From positions 6,264,501 through 6,328,500 of the forward strand of contig NZ_VIGB01000003.1 of the NCBI RefSeq assembly GCF_006636205.1: 64,000 nucleotides of DNA, given 5' to 3'. Shown here one piece after another: positions 10,105 through 18,430 of this stretch. The stretch's first letter is position 1. The number at the start of each line of letters is the position of its first letter. A model generated the notes under the pieces. The model did not search any database, was not told where the DNA came from, and worked only from the letters and a program-made list of their open reading frames with translations. The stretch is from Kitasatospora acidiphila (GTDB lineage: Bacteria > Actinomycetota > Actinomycetes > Streptomycetales > Streptomycetaceae). The translations under genes were made by a program, and so were the position numbers.

Positions 10105-10155
10105 ATGGGTGCCGTGAGCGAGCTTCGCCATGCCCTCATCCGGGTCGCCGACTGA
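10105..10155 (+). CDS. Candidate 16-residue leader peptide
   Basis: A tiny ORF, MGAVSELRHALIRVAD, preceded by a very strong GGAGGTGAGG Shine-Dalgarno about 5 nt before the ATG. Its ribosome-binding site is stronger than that of the downstream epimerase gene, which begins 66 nt after its stop. It has no run of one amino acid, so classical attenuation is not evident. It could be a uORF controlling the epimerase or a small protein. Only the ORF and its RBS are seen; the function is unknown. Confidence 0.4.
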   Translation: MGAVSELRHALIRVAD

Positions 10156-10221
10156 GCAGAGCGCACCGGCGCCGTGCCGCCGCGACCCGGGCAACGACAA
10201 CGAACTCCGGAGTCGCACACC

Positions 10222-11214
10222 GTGCACAACAACAACGCTCGACCGCTGAACCTCCTTGTCCTCGGCGGCACCCGCTTCCTGGGCCGCGCCGTCGTCGAGG
10301 CCGCGCTCGGCGGCGGCCACCAGGTGACCCTGTTCAACCGGGGCCGCACCAACCCGGGCCTGTTCCCCGAGGTCCGGACCGTCATCGGCGACCGCACCGA
10401 AGACCTCGCCGCTCTGAGCGGCGGCCGCTGGGACGCCGTCGTCGACGTGGCCGGCTACGACCCCCAGGTGGTGGCCAAGTCCGTCGACGCACTCCACGGC
10501 CGGGTGGGACGGTACGTCTTCGTCTCGTCCCTCTCCGTCCTGGCCGACCAGAGCACCCCCCAGAACGAGGACGGCGAGGTGCTCCGGCTGCGCGAGTACC
10601 TGCCGGCCCACGAGGAGTACGGGGCACGCAAGGCCGCCTGCGAGCGGGTGGTGCTCGACGCCTTCGGGCAGCAGGCCACGATCGTCCGCCCCGGCATGAT
10701 CGTCGGCCCGCACGACCCCACGGACCGCTTCGCCTACTGGCCCCGCCGCTTCGCCCGCGGCGGCCGGGTCCTGCTCCCCGGCGATCCGGCGGACGCCGCC
10801 CAGTTCATCGACGTCCGCGACCTCGCCGACTGGATCCTCAGGTGCGCACGGGCAGGGCTCGGCGGCGTCTACAACACCACCGGCCGGTCCATGCCGTTCG
10901 GTGCGTTCTTCGACGCCTGCCGTGCCGTCACGCGGTCGGCGGCCGAGCCGGTGTGGATCCCGAGCGACCGGCTGCTCGCCGCGGGGGTCGACCCCTGGAT
11001 GGGGGTCCCGATGTGGATCGCCGACCCGGACTGCGCCGCCATCAACCAGGTGGACGTCTCGCGGGCGCTCGCCGCCGGCCTGGCCCTGCGGCCGCTCGCG
11101 CAGACCCTGGCCGACACCCTCGCCTGGGACACCTCCCGGGGTGGCCCGGCCGCCGGCGGCGAGGGACTCGGCGCGCAGGAGGAGCAGCGCCTGCTGAGCG
11201 AGCTGGCAGGCTGA
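10222..11214 (+). CDS. NAD-dependent epimerase/dehydratase family protein (extended SDR)
   Basis: 330 residues. A Rossmann N-terminus LLVLGGTRFLGRAVV (GGTxFLG, the atypical SDR variant) is followed by the active site Y-x3-K in EEYGARKAACE and by the RPGMIVGPHDPTDRFAYW segment typical of actinomycete NAD-dependent epimerase/reductase proteins. The GTG at 10222 with CGGAG upstream is preferred to the earlier in-frame ATG because similarity begins just after it. The substrate is unknown; the family ranges from sugar epimerases to isoflavone-reductase-like enzymes. A hairpin at 11224-11258 ends the unit. Confidence 0.82.
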   Translation: MHNNNARPLNLLVLGGTRFLGRAVVEAALGGGHQVTLFNRGRTNPGLFPEVRTVIGDRTEDLAALSGGRWDAVVDVAGYDPQVVAKSVDALHGRVGRYVFVSSLSVLADQSTPQNEDGEVLRLREYLPAHEEYGARKAACERVVLDAFGQQATIVRPGMIVGPHDPTDRFAYWPRRFARGGRVLLPGDPADAAQFIDVRDLADWILRCARAGLGGVYNTTGRSMPFGAFFDACRAVTRSAAEPVWIPSDRLLAAGVDPWMGVPMWIADPDCAAINQVDVSRALAAGLALRPLAQTLADTLAWDTSRGGPAAGGEGLGAQEEQRLLSELAG

Positions 11215-11223
11215 CCCGATGAC

Positions 11224-11258
11224 GTGAAGCCGGCCGGCAGCCGGCCGGCCGGCTTCAC
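11224..11258 (+). terminator. Strong hairpin after epimerase
   Basis: 14-bp stem GTGAAGCCGGCCGG with its exact complement and a short loop, 9 nt after the epimerase stop. It separates this gene from the next unit. Confidence 0.75.
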
Positions 11259-11299
11259 CGACGGGGCACCGCTGGGTGCACCAGACAGGAGCGAACCGG

Positions 11300-11872
11300 A
11301 TGACGGCAGCACCGAGTACACCCTGGTCGGTCACCCTGGACTACTCGCACGACGTGGCGCTCGCGCTCGCCGTGCGCGACGCGTTCGGCTACCCGGATCC
11401 GTTCGGCCTACCGCCCGTCGACCCGCCCGTGGCACTGGAACTCCGCCGGGAGGAGCACCACGACCCGGTGATCGCGGAGCAGTGGCGGACGTGGTGGGAG
11501 CGCGCCATGGCGGCACCGACCCACCAGTCCCAGCTCGCCCGCACCCTCGACGGCCCGCTCGGCGTGGTCATCCACCGGAACTCCGCCGCGCTGCTGGCCT
11601 GGAGGTCCGCCCGGAAGAGGGAACTCGCACGACTGAGCAGGCCGGCCCCCGGCCGGCAGCCCATCCGCCTCGCCGACGCCATCCGCGACCACAGCCGGCA
11701 GACCGGAACCCAGTTCTCCGAATTCCACTTGACGATCACTGCCATCCCGGCCGGAGAAGCCTGCTTCCAGCCGATCCGGGACGATGTGATCGCGGCGAGC
11801 ATCGAGCTGATCCGGGACCGCGGCGCCTACGTCGCCGAAATCATCGAGCACCTGGTGAGGCGGCAGGCCTGA
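11300..11872 (+). CDS. Hypothetical protein, 190 aa
   Basis: A soluble protein starting MTAAPSTPWSVTLDY with AGGAG 9 nt before the ATG. The N-terminal half is rich in Trp, Pro and acidic residues (VIAEQWRTWWERA); the C-terminal half includes ITAIPAGEACFQPIRDD and ends in a helix. There is no signal peptide, membrane segment or catalytic motif I recognise. It stands alone between a terminator and a MerR-type promoter. Codon use is like its neighbours, so it looks like a genuine gene of unknown role. Confidence 0.7.
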   Translation: MTAAPSTPWSVTLDYSHDVALALAVRDAFGYPDPFGLPPVDPPVALELRREEHHDPVIAEQWRTWWERAMAAPTHQSQLARTLDGPLGVVIHRNSAALLAWRSARKRELARLSRPAPGRQPIRLADAIRDHSRQTGTQFSEFHLTITAIPAGEACFQPIRDDVIAASIELIRDRGAYVAEIIEHLVRRQA

Positions 11873-11882
11873 GGGCCCTCCC

Positions 11883-11933
11883 TTGACCTCAAGGGCCGTC
11901 CCTTGACCTCAAGCCTCCTTGAGCTACCAGGAT
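11883..11933 (+). promoter_or_regulatory. MerR-type promoter with duplicated operator
   Basis: TTGACC (-35) at 11903-11908 and CAGGAT (-10) at 11928-11933 are separated by 19 bp, the overlong spacing typical of MerR-activated promoters. Within the spacer, CTCAAG-N4-CTTGAG is a perfect dyad. A second copy of TCCCTTGACCTCAAG begins at 11879, directly upstream. The gene driven is the oxidoreductase starting at 11972. No merR gene lies nearby. Confidence 0.6.
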
Positions 11934-11971
11934 GGGCCGCAGGCGGCTGTCCGATCAAGGAGTTGAAGCTG

Positions 11972-13024
11972 ATGCGCGCGATCTGGCTCAAGCAATTCGG
12001 TGACCCCTCGGTGCTGGTGCCGGGTACGGCTCCCGATCCGGTGCCCGGGGCGGGGGAGGCGCTGGTGGCCGTGGAGTTCGCCAACATCACCTTCGTGGAG
12101 ACGCAGTTCCGGGCCACCGGGGCGGGGCCGTTCCGGGCCGAGCTGCCGATGATCCCGGGCAACGGGGTGGCCGGCACGGTGACGGCCGTCGGGGCGGGAG
12201 CGGACGCGGCGCTGCTCGGCCGGCGGGTCGTCACCGGCACGGGCGGCAGCGGTGGTTATGCCGAACTGGCCGCGGTGCCGGCCGCCGGGGTGTTCGAGGT
12301 GCCGGACGGGCTGGCCCTGGACGACGCGCTGGCGCTGCTGGCGGACGGGCGGACGGCGGTGCTCCAGCTGCGAGCGGTCCGGCCGGCGGCGGGGGAGCGG
12401 GTGCTGGTGGAAGCCGCGGCCGGCGGGGTGGGCAGCCTGCTGCTGCAGTTGGCCAAGGCGGCCGGCGCCGAGGTGGTCGCGGCGGCCGGTGGGCCCCGCA
12501 AGCCGGCGCTGGCCCGGGAGTTGGGCGCGGACCTGGCGGTCGACTACCGGGAGGCCGACTGGACGGCCGCGGTGGGGGCGGTGGACGCGGTGTTCGACGG
12601 CGTGGGCGGCGCGATCGGCCGGGCCGCCTTCGAACTGCTGGGCCCGGGTGGGCGGATGGTGAGTTACGGGCTGGCCAGCGGGGAGTGGGCGGCGATCCCG
12701 GCCGACACCGCGGCCGCCCGGGGCGTGGCGCTGGTCACCGCGGACCGCACCCCGGACGCCCTGCGCGACGCCACCGAGTACGCACTCGCCGAGGCTGCGG
12801 CGGGCCGGCTGCGCCCGGTGATCGGCCAGCGCTACCCGCTCGCCGAGGCGGCCGCCGCGCATGCCGCGATCGAGTCCCGGGCGACGGTGGGCAAGACGCT
12901 GCTGGAGGTCGGCACGCCCCGCGACTGGGGCGGTGAGCGGCTAGCATGGGCCCCATCATGCGGCTGCACCCGATCTCCTGGACCCGGCTCACCGAGCAAC
13001 TCGCCGACCGGGTCGAGCAGCTGA
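11972..13024 (+). CDS. Zinc-independent MDR family oxidoreductase (quinone reductase-like)
   Basis: 350 residues. It starts MRAIWLKQFGDPSVL with AAGGAG upstream. It has the medium-chain dehydrogenase GroES-like half (MIPGNGVAGTVTAVG) and the nucleotide site AAAGGVGSLLLQLAKAAGAEV, without the structural zinc cysteines, as in NADPH:quinone reductases. Family similarity ends at TVGKTLLEVG near 12912; the frame then runs 80 nt into the next gene, giving an unusual tail. Both other frames reach stops close by, so a lost base at the end is possible. The promoter upstream is MerR-type, which suggests induction by an electrophile or redox stress (inference). Confidence 0.82.
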   Translation: MRAIWLKQFGDPSVLVPGTAPDPVPGAGEALVAVEFANITFVETQFRATGAGPFRAELPMIPGNGVAGTVTAVGAGADAALLGRRVVTGTGGSGGYAELAAVPAAGVFEVPDGLALDDALALLADGRTAVLQLRAVRPAAGERVLVEAAAGGVGSLLLQLAKAAGAEVVAAAGGPRKPALARELGADLAVDYREADWTAAVGAVDAVFDGVGGAIGRAAFELLGPGGRMVSYGLASGEWAAIPADTAAARGVALVTADRTPDALRDATEYALAEAAAGRLRPVIGQRYPLAEAAAAHAAIESRATVGKTLLEVGTPRDWGGERLAWAPSCGCTRSPGPGSPSNSPTGSSS

Positions 13025-13593
13025 TGCCGGCCGACGGCGGGCAGTGGCCGCGGGTCGCGGTGGACGGCGCGGGCGCGGCCGGGCCGGGGCGGCTGGCCGA
13101 GGCGCTGGCCGACGAGCTGCGGCTGCGCGGTCGGGCGGTGCAGCGGATCCGGGCACAGGGGTTCTTGCGGCCGGCCTCGATCCGGCTGGAGTACGGCCAC
13201 CAGGACGCGGACGCCTACCTCGACCTGTGGCTGGACACCAACGCGCTGTTCCGCGAGGTGTTCACGCCGCTCGACCCGGGCGGCAGCGGCAAGGTGCTGC
13301 CGGACCTGTGGGATCCGCGCACCGATCGCGCAACCCGCAGCCCCTACCGCCAGTTGGCGCCCGGCACCGTGGTGCTGCTGGACGGGCCGCTGCTGCTCGG
13401 CCGCTGGTTCCCGTTCGACTTGACGGTCCATCTGCTGATGTCCCCACCGGCGTTGGCCCGCCGCACCCCCGACGCCGAGCAGTGGACGCTGCCCGCCTTC
13501 GCCCGCTACGACGCCCAGGTCCGGCCGGCCGAGAGCGCGGATGTGCTGGTGCGCGTGGACGACCCCAATCACCCCGCAACCGACCTCAGTTGA
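12946..13593 (+). CDS. Uridine kinase-like NTPase with degenerate P-loop
   Basis: 215 residues, resembling actinobacterial proteins annotated as uridine kinase. The expected Walker A after the first beta strand is replaced by AVDGAGAAGPGRLAEAL, which lacks the GxxxxGK[ST] lysine. Later family features remain: a dimerisation/substrate segment with YLDLWLDTNALFREV and a phosphate-side segment VVLLDGPLLLGRWFPFDLTVHL. It may bind nucleoside without classical kinase activity. The ATG at 12946 has GGTGAG 8 nt upstream; ATG 12958 is an alternative. It overlaps the preceding oxidoreductase by 79 nt and converges with the IMPase gene with an 8-nt overlap. Confidence 0.65.
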   Translation: MGPIMRLHPISWTRLTEQLADRVEQLMPADGGQWPRVAVDGAGAAGPGRLAEALADELRLRGRAVQRIRAQGFLRPASIRLEYGHQDADAYLDLWLDTNALFREVFTPLDPGGSGKVLPDLWDPRTDRATRSPYRQLAPGTVVLLDGPLLLGRWFPFDLTVHLLMSPPALARRTPDAEQWTLPAFARYDAQVRPAESADVLVRVDDPNHPATDLS

Positions 13594-14368
13594 GCAGCCC
13601 AACCAGTGCGTGATGCACCACCGGGCCGGCAGCGACGAAGCCGGTCGAGGAGGCTCGCCAGGGCGCCCCGCGCTCGTCGGTGACCAGGGCACCGGCCTCG
13701 GCGGCGATCAGCGCGCCCGGCAGCAGGTTGGGCCCGTCCAGGCCGAACTCCCAGAAGGCGTCCAGGTGTCCGGAGCCCACCTGGGCCACCTGGAGCGCGG
13801 TCGGACCCAGGTTGCGCACGGCGACCACTCCGCCGGCGAGCACGGCGCTCAGCGAGGCGCCGGCCCGGTGCAGCGCCCACGGGTCCTCGCGGACCGCCGG
13901 CGGCTGGCTGGTGGCGACCACGGCGGCGGCCAGCTCCCGCGCGGACGGGGTGATCGGCCGGCCGTTCAGCCAGGCGCCGGAGCCGCGCAACGCGGTGTAG
14001 CTGAGGCCCAGTTGGGGCGCGTGCACCACGGCGAGCACCGCCTCGCCGTCCCGCAGCAGGGTCGCGGTGACCGCCCAGTGCGGCTGGCCGAGCAGGTACT
14101 GCACCGCGCCGTCGGTGGCGTCGCACACCCACCAGTCGCCGCTGTCCGGCACCACGCCCGCCAACTCGGCGTCCAGCCAGCCGACTTCCGGGCGCAGCGC
14201 GGTCAGCCGCTCACGCAGCAGGCCGGCCGCCGGCTCGTCGATCGCGGCGAAGGCGGCGAACGCCTCGGCGCGGCCGGCGGCCGGCAGCGGCTCGCTGCGG
14301 TGCCGCTGCGCCAGCCAGTCAGCGGTCTCGCGCACCGCCGCCAGCACACCGTCCAACAGCTCGGTCAT
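13586..14368 (-). CDS. Inositol monophosphatase family protein
   Basis: 260 residues. Motif 2 of the lithium-sensitive phosphatase family appears as VCDATDGAVQYLLG (D-x2-DG), preceded by the acidic FAAIDEP region and followed by the C-terminal FWEFGLDGPNLLPGALIAAEAGALVTD, equivalent to W-DxAAG-I. Metal-dependent hydrolysis of inositol or related sugar phosphates is the family reaction. Motif 1 (GEE) is weak, so the substrate may be unusual. The start at 14368 follows a GGAGCGGGAG stretch, and the gene is divergent from the AsnC regulator at 14420. Confidence 0.78.
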   Translation of the reverse strand: MTELLDGVLAAVRETADWLAQRHRSEPLPAAGRAEAFAAFAAIDEPAAGLLRERLTALRPEVGWLDAELAGVVPDSGDWWVCDATDGAVQYLLGQPHWAVTATLLRDGEAVLAVVHAPQLGLSYTALRGSGAWLNGRPITPSARELAAAVVATSQPPAVREDPWALHRAGASLSAVLAGGVVAVRNLGPTALQVAQVGSGHLDAFWEFGLDGPNLLPGALIAAEAGALVTDERGAPWRASSTGFVAAGPVVHHALVGLLN

Positions 14369-14419
14369 CTCCCGCTCCGTCCCACTCCATGAGCTCTCCC
14401 GTGTGGGACAAGGAGTACC

Positions 14420-15508
14420 GTGAGTGCGGCCGAGTACGTCGTGGACCACCCTGGATGTGGCGGAGATCGGACAGCGATGGCACCCAGAACAGCGGATCCG
14501 GACACTGCGAACCCCGCGGACGCCCTGGACGCCTTGGACCGCCGACTGGTCTGCGCCCTGCAAGTCGACGGCCGTGCCGAGCCGGGCCGGATCGCCGCCG
14601 CGCTCGGCGTCTCGGCGCGCACCGTGACGCGGCGGCTGGCCCGGCTGCGGGAGACCGGGGTGGTCAAGGTGGTGGTGCAGCCGCGGGCCGTGGACGACGC
14701 GGTCGGTGCGCTGCTACTGCGGATCCGGGTGCTGCAGGGCCGGGTGGCCGCCGTGGCCGACGCGCTCGCGGACCGCTCGGACGTGCCGTTCGTCGATGTG
14801 ATGCTGGGCGGGCAGGAGGTGGGCGCGGTACTGGTCAGCGACCAGGCCGGCCGGGACGGCCTGCTCTACCGCCAACTGCCGGTCACCGGCGCGGTCACCG
14901 AGACCACGGTGTACGCGGTGCTCCACCTGTTCGCCGACGCCGCGCAGTGGCACGCCGGCCTGCTCACCCCCGAGGAGACGGCCGCCCTCACCCCGCATCC
15001 GACCACCCCGCAACCGACCACCCCGCCGCCGACCGTGCCGGCCCCGGTCGCGGCGAAGGACGACCCGCTGGACCGTGCGCTGCTGGCCGCCCTGACCGAG
15101 GACGCCCGCAGCTCGGCCGCCGCCCTGGCCACCGCCGTCGGCGCCCCCGAGTCCACGGTGCGCCGGCGACTGCAACGGCTGGCCGCGGCCGGGCAGTTGC
15201 GCACCCATGTGACGGTCGACCCGCGCCTGCTCGGCATGGCCGTGGACGCCAACCTCTACCTCGCGCTGCCGCCCGGCCGACTTGCGGCGGCCGGTACGGC
15301 ACTGGCCGCCCACCCGCAGGTGCACGGGGTGGTGGCCACCAGTGGCCCGCACAACCTGATGGCCGCGGTCTTCTGCCCGGACCACGCCGCGCTCTACCGC
15401 TTCACCACCGAGGTGCTCGGCCCGCTCGGCGTGGACCGGATGGAGACGGTGATCGTCGCGCGAGCCGTCAAACGCGCGGGCGCGCGCGTGGTGCTGCCCA
15501 AGCCATGA
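14420..15508 (+). CDS. Tandem Lrp/AsnC family transcriptional regulator
   Basis: 362 residues containing two AsnC halves. The first HTH is at about residues 38-80 (LDRRLVCALQVDGRAEP and the recognition helix SARTVTRRLARL), followed by a RAM-like ligand domain. A Pro/Thr-rich linker (TPHPTTPQPTTPPPTVP) leads to the second HTH (LDRALLAALTEDARSSA, ESTVRRRLQRL) and a second ligand domain. GTG 14420 has AGGAG 5 nt upstream; ATG 14477 is a possible shorter start. Such duplicated proteins act as internal dimers binding amino acids. The 3' end, including the stop, is repeated in tandem (15483-15602). Confidence 0.85.
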   Translation: MSAAEYVVDHPGCGGDRTAMAPRTADPDTANPADALDALDRRLVCALQVDGRAEPGRIAAALGVSARTVTRRLARLRETGVVKVVVQPRAVDDAVGALLLRIRVLQGRVAAVADALADRSDVPFVDVMLGGQEVGAVLVSDQAGRDGLLYRQLPVTGAVTETTVYAVLHLFADAAQWHAGLLTPEETAALTPHPTTPQPTTPPPTVPAPVAAKDDPLDRALLAALTEDARSSAAALATAVGAPESTVRRRLQRLAAAGQLRTHVTVDPRLLGMAVDANLYLALPPGRLAAAGTALAAHPQVHGVVATSGPHNLMAAVFCPDHAALYRFTTEVLGPLGVDRMETVIVARAVKRAGARVVLPKP

Positions 15509-15602
15509 GCGTCAGGCGTGCGTGGTGCTGCCCAGACCGTGAGCGCCAAGCGCCCATGGTGCTGCCCGGACCGTGAGCGTCAGGCGTGCGTGGTGGAGCC
15601 CG
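15483..15602. repeat. 34-bp tandem repeat, 3.5 copies, spanning a stop codon
   Basis: Copies begin at 15483, 15517 and 15551, with a partial at 15585; each is 34 bp and they differ at a few positions. The unit contains the last codons and the stop of the AsnC gene and supplies the C-terminal codons of the convergent membrane protein. It has a TGGTGCTGCCC core. It probably arose by local duplication. Confidence 0.85.
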
Positions 15603-16059
15603 GCCGGACCACCATCAGCACCGTGACCACCGCCCAGAGCAGCGAGAACAGCCCGGTGCTCATGGCCAGCATCTTGAGCCCGCCCAGCGCCTTGCCGGCG
15701 TCGGCCTCTGCCTCGCCGGCCAGGGTGTCGACCACCGCCTGCTGCGGGGGCAGCACCAGCACCAGCAGCACCAGCGCCGCCACGATGGTGAGCACCAGCG
15801 AGGTGATCAGCCAGGGGCTGCTCATGACGCCCATCACCTGCGCGGTGCCGATGCCCAGCACGGGCACCGCCACGCCGATCGCCGCGTAGACCTTGGTGAT
15901 CCGGTTCAGGGTGTGCACCGCCGAGGCCTCCCCGGCCGCCTCCGGTCCGCCGGCCAGCGCGGCGCGGGCCTTGCGCGGGAACATGCTCGCGGCGACCGTC
16001 ACCGGCCCGATGGCGATCACGGCCGCCAGAACGTGCAGGCTCAGCAGGAACTTGCCCAT
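15580..16059 (-). CDS. Four-helix integral membrane protein (DUF2269-like)
   Basis: 159 residues with four predicted hydrophobic helices, in order LLSLHVLAAVIAIGPVTVAAS, VYAAIGVAVPVLGIG, LITSLVLTIVAALVLLVLVL and STGLFSLLWAVVTVLMVV. The first helix with conserved His-Val and Pro resembles DUF2269 and related predicted inner-membrane proteins of unknown function. MGKFLLSLHVL at 16059 is chosen because the helix begins there and the upstream codons are not membrane-like. Its last ten codons lie inside the 34-bp tandem repeat, so its C-terminus (GSTTHA) may have been reshaped by that duplication. Confidence 0.7.
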   Translation of the reverse strand: MGKFLLSLHVLAAVIAIGPVTVAASMFPRKARAALAGGPEAAGEASAVHTLNRITKVYAAIGVAVPVLGIGTAQVMGVMSSPWLITSLVLTIVAALVLLVLVLPPQQAVVDTLAGEAEADAGKALGGLKMLAMSTGLFSLLWAVVTVLMVVRPGSTTHA

Positions 16060-16145
16060 GGAAAGGATCGCTTTCGTGCGGTGGGTGCGGCCGTCCGGGG
16101 GAGACGGCTCCGCCCGGCACGCTAACACCCGCCCCCAGAACCCAC

Positions 16146-16169
16146 GGGCCCGGCCCTGAGGCCGGGCCC
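16146..16169 (-). terminator. Hairpin after kynU
   Basis: 10-bp perfect stem GGGCCCGGCC with loop CTGA, located 15 nt beyond the kynureninase stop. A plausible end of the kyn operon. Confidence 0.65.
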
Positions 16170-16183
16170 TCCACAGGGGAACC

Positions 16184-17428
16184 TCAGGTCACCGCGCCCC
16201 GCCGGTGGAACCGCTCGGCGCGCCACTCACCGCTCGCCAGCACCTCGCGCAGCGCCTCGGCCGCGTCCCAGGCGTCGGTGTACGAGGTGTAGAGCGGGGT
16301 GAACCCGAAGCGCATCAGGTCGGGCGCCCGGAAGTCCCCGATCACCCCGCGTTCGATCAGCGCCTGCACCACCGGGAACCCGTCCGGGTACCGGATCGCC
16401 ACCTGGCTGCCGCGCCGCTCCGGCTCCCTCGGGGTGACGATCTCCAGGTCCGCCAGCCGCGCCATGAACAGCTCGGTCAGCGCCAGGCTCTTGGCCCGCA
16501 CCTGGTCGAGGTCGACCTGCTCCCAGATCTCCAGGGTGGCCCGCAGCCCGGCCAGCGCCAGCAGCGGCGGGAAGCTGGTCATGAACCGGGTGATGCCCTG
16601 CGCCGCCTGGTACTCGGGCCGGAACGCGAAGGGCTCGGCATGCCCGAACCACCCGGTCAGCGGTTGCCGCACGGCGTCGTGGTGGCGGGTCGCCGCGTAG
16701 AGGAAACCGGGTGCGCACGGTCCGGCGTTGAGGTACTTGTAGGTGCAGCCGACCGCGAAGTCCACCTCGCAGGCCGTCAGGTCGATCGGCAGCGCACCGG
16801 CCGAGTGGCACAGGTCCCAGATCATCAACGCGCCCGCGCGGTGCACCCGTTCGGTGATCCCGGCCATGTCGAGCAGCACGCCGGTGCGGTAGTCCACGTG
16901 CGAGAGCACCACCGCGGCGACGCCCTCGTCGAGGTGGGCGTCCAGGTCGTCCAGCGAGTCGAGCAGCACGCTGCGGGCGCCCTCGAAGAGCCCGGTGACG
17001 CCCTCGGCGATGTAGAGGTCGGTCGGGAAGGTGTCCCGCTCGCCGAGCACCGTGTGCCGCCCGGGGCGCATCCGCATTGCCGCCGTGAGGATCTTGAAGA
17101 GGTTGATCGAGACGCCGTCGCAGACCAGCACCTCGCCGTCGCCGGCCCCGATCAGCGGCGCGATCCCGGCACCCAGGGTGTGCGGCAGCTCGGTCCAGCC
17201 GGCCGCGTTCCAGCTGGTGATCAGGCCCTGGCCCCACTCCTGCTCGACGGTCCGTCGGACCACCTCGGGGGTGCGCACCGGCAGCACGCCGAGCGAGTTC
17301 CCGTCCAGGTAGATGCCCTCGACGGGCAGCGTGAACTCCTTGCGCAGCGGCGCCAGCGGGTCGACGGCGTCCAGCGCCGCGCACTGCTCGCGGGTGGTGG
17401 GGACGGCCAGGCTCTTCGGGTCGGTCAC
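16184..17428 (-). CDS. kynU: Kynureninase
   Basis: 414 residues, the usual size. A PLP-dependent fold type I enzyme that cleaves kynurenine to anthranilate and alanine (or hydroxykynurenine to 3-hydroxyanthranilate). Family segments seen are YLDGNSLGVLP near the N-terminus, the PLP-binding HVDYRTG and WDLCHSAGALPIDL, and the Schiff-base lysine in GCTYKYLNAGP (Lys231), followed by GWFGHAEPF. The GTG at 17428 overlaps the kynA stop (GTGA), with GAGGAG upstream. It forms a two-gene operon with the dioxygenase; the intermediate formamidase is not here. Confidence 0.95.
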   Translation of the reverse strand: MTDPKSLAVPTTREQCAALDAVDPLAPLRKEFTLPVEGIYLDGNSLGVLPVRTPEVVRRTVEQEWGQGLITSWNAAGWTELPHTLGAGIAPLIGAGDGEVLVCDGVSINLFKILTAAMRMRPGRHTVLGERDTFPTDLYIAEGVTGLFEGARSVLLDSLDDLDAHLDEGVAAVVLSHVDYRTGVLLDMAGITERVHRAGALMIWDLCHSAGALPIDLTACEVDFAVGCTYKYLNAGPCAPGFLYAATRHHDAVRQPLTGWFGHAEPFAFRPEYQAAQGITRFMTSFPPLLALAGLRATLEIWEQVDLDQVRAKSLALTELFMARLADLEIVTPREPERRGSQVAIRYPDGFPVVQALIERGVIGDFRAPDLMRFGFTPLYTSYTDAWDAAEALREVLASGEWRAERFHRRGAVT

Positions 17429-18264
17429 AGCTCTCCTCGCACGGTCCACAGCTCCGGAAAGACGTCCTGCTCGGTGGCGGCCTTCAGCCAGGCCAGCCCG
17501 CTGGAGCCGGCGGTGCCCGACTTGGCCCCCATGGTGCGCTTGACCGAAGAGTAGTGGCGCTGCCGCCAGCGGGTGACCCGTTCGGCGGTGTCCAGCAGCG
17601 CCTCGGCCAGCTCGACCAGATCGGCGTGCGCCGGGTCCGTGTAGACGGTGCGCCAGGCAGCCTGCACGGCCTCGCTCGGCCGGTAGCGCTCCGTGCCCGG
17701 GGCCGCCGGCTCGCTCAGCAGGCCGCGGCGGGCCAGCAGCGCCAGCACCTCGTCGTAGAGGCTCGGGCCGTGCAGGGCGGCGGTGAGCTGCTTGCGGACC
17801 TCGGGGGCGCCGCCGTACATCTCCAGCAGCCGCTCGGACTTGTTGCCGAGCAGGAACTCCAGCAGGAGGTAGGCCGAGGACTGGAACCCGGAGGCCTCGC
17901 CGAGCAGCGGGCGGAAGGCGCTGAACTCCACCGGGGAGAGCGTGGCCAGCAGGTCCCAGGAGCTGTTCAGCACGTCCTGGGTGAGCGCGCCCCGGCGCAG
18001 CGCGGCGCGGGCGGCCGGCAGGTCGTCCGCGCGCAGCGCCTGCTGGGTCAGCGTCCACTCGTGCCGCACCAGGTCGAAGAGCAGTTCCATCACCTGGGTG
18101 GTGATGATGAACGACATCTCGGCGTCGACGGTGCTTCGCGGCTGCTGCAGGGTGTGCAGCACGTCGAGGCGGGCGTAGGCCTCGTAGGGCGTGGCGCCGC
18201 CGTGCGCCGCGGCCGGGTCGGCGTCGTAGGCCAGCTTCGGCTTCTGGACGGTGGACTGGGCCAT
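17425..18264 (-). CDS. kynA: Tryptophan 2,3-dioxygenase
   Basis: 279 residues. A heme enzyme opening the indole ring of L-tryptophan to N-formylkynurenine. Visible features are the substrate-side AEMSFIITTQVMELLFDLV, SGFQSSAYLLLEFLLGNK, and the C-terminal RQRHYSSVKRTMGAKSGTAG containing the proximal heme His and the substrate-binding loop. ATG 18264 is preferred (GGGAG 9 nt before it) to the in-frame start at 18282. It is the first gene of the kyn operon and divergent from an Lrp-type regulator, the standard arrangement for amino-acid-responsive control. Confidence 0.95.
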   Translation of the reverse strand: MAQSTVQKPKLAYDADPAAAHGGATPYEAYARLDVLHTLQQPRSTVDAEMSFIITTQVMELLFDLVRHEWTLTQQALRADDLPAARAALRRGALTQDVLNSSWDLLATLSPVEFSAFRPLLGEASGFQSSAYLLLEFLLGNKSERLLEMYGGAPEVRKQLTAALHGPSLYDEVLALLARRGLLSEPAAPGTERYRPSEAVQAAWRTVYTDPAHADLVELAEALLDTAERVTRWRQRHYSSVKRTMGAKSGTAGSSGLAWLKAATEQDVFPELWTVRGEL

Positions 18265-18430
18265 AATCTCGCTCCCTCTCATGGCAGGCGCGGACTATTG
18301 TGCGGCGGCTCACGGCAGTCTTGAATGGGTACCGGCTACCAGATCGCGGTCATCGCTTTCCGATCACAAGGTGTTTTCCCCGATGACTTGGCGATTACTC
18401 CGGGTAGCGGTTACTGCCCTGGAGGAACCG

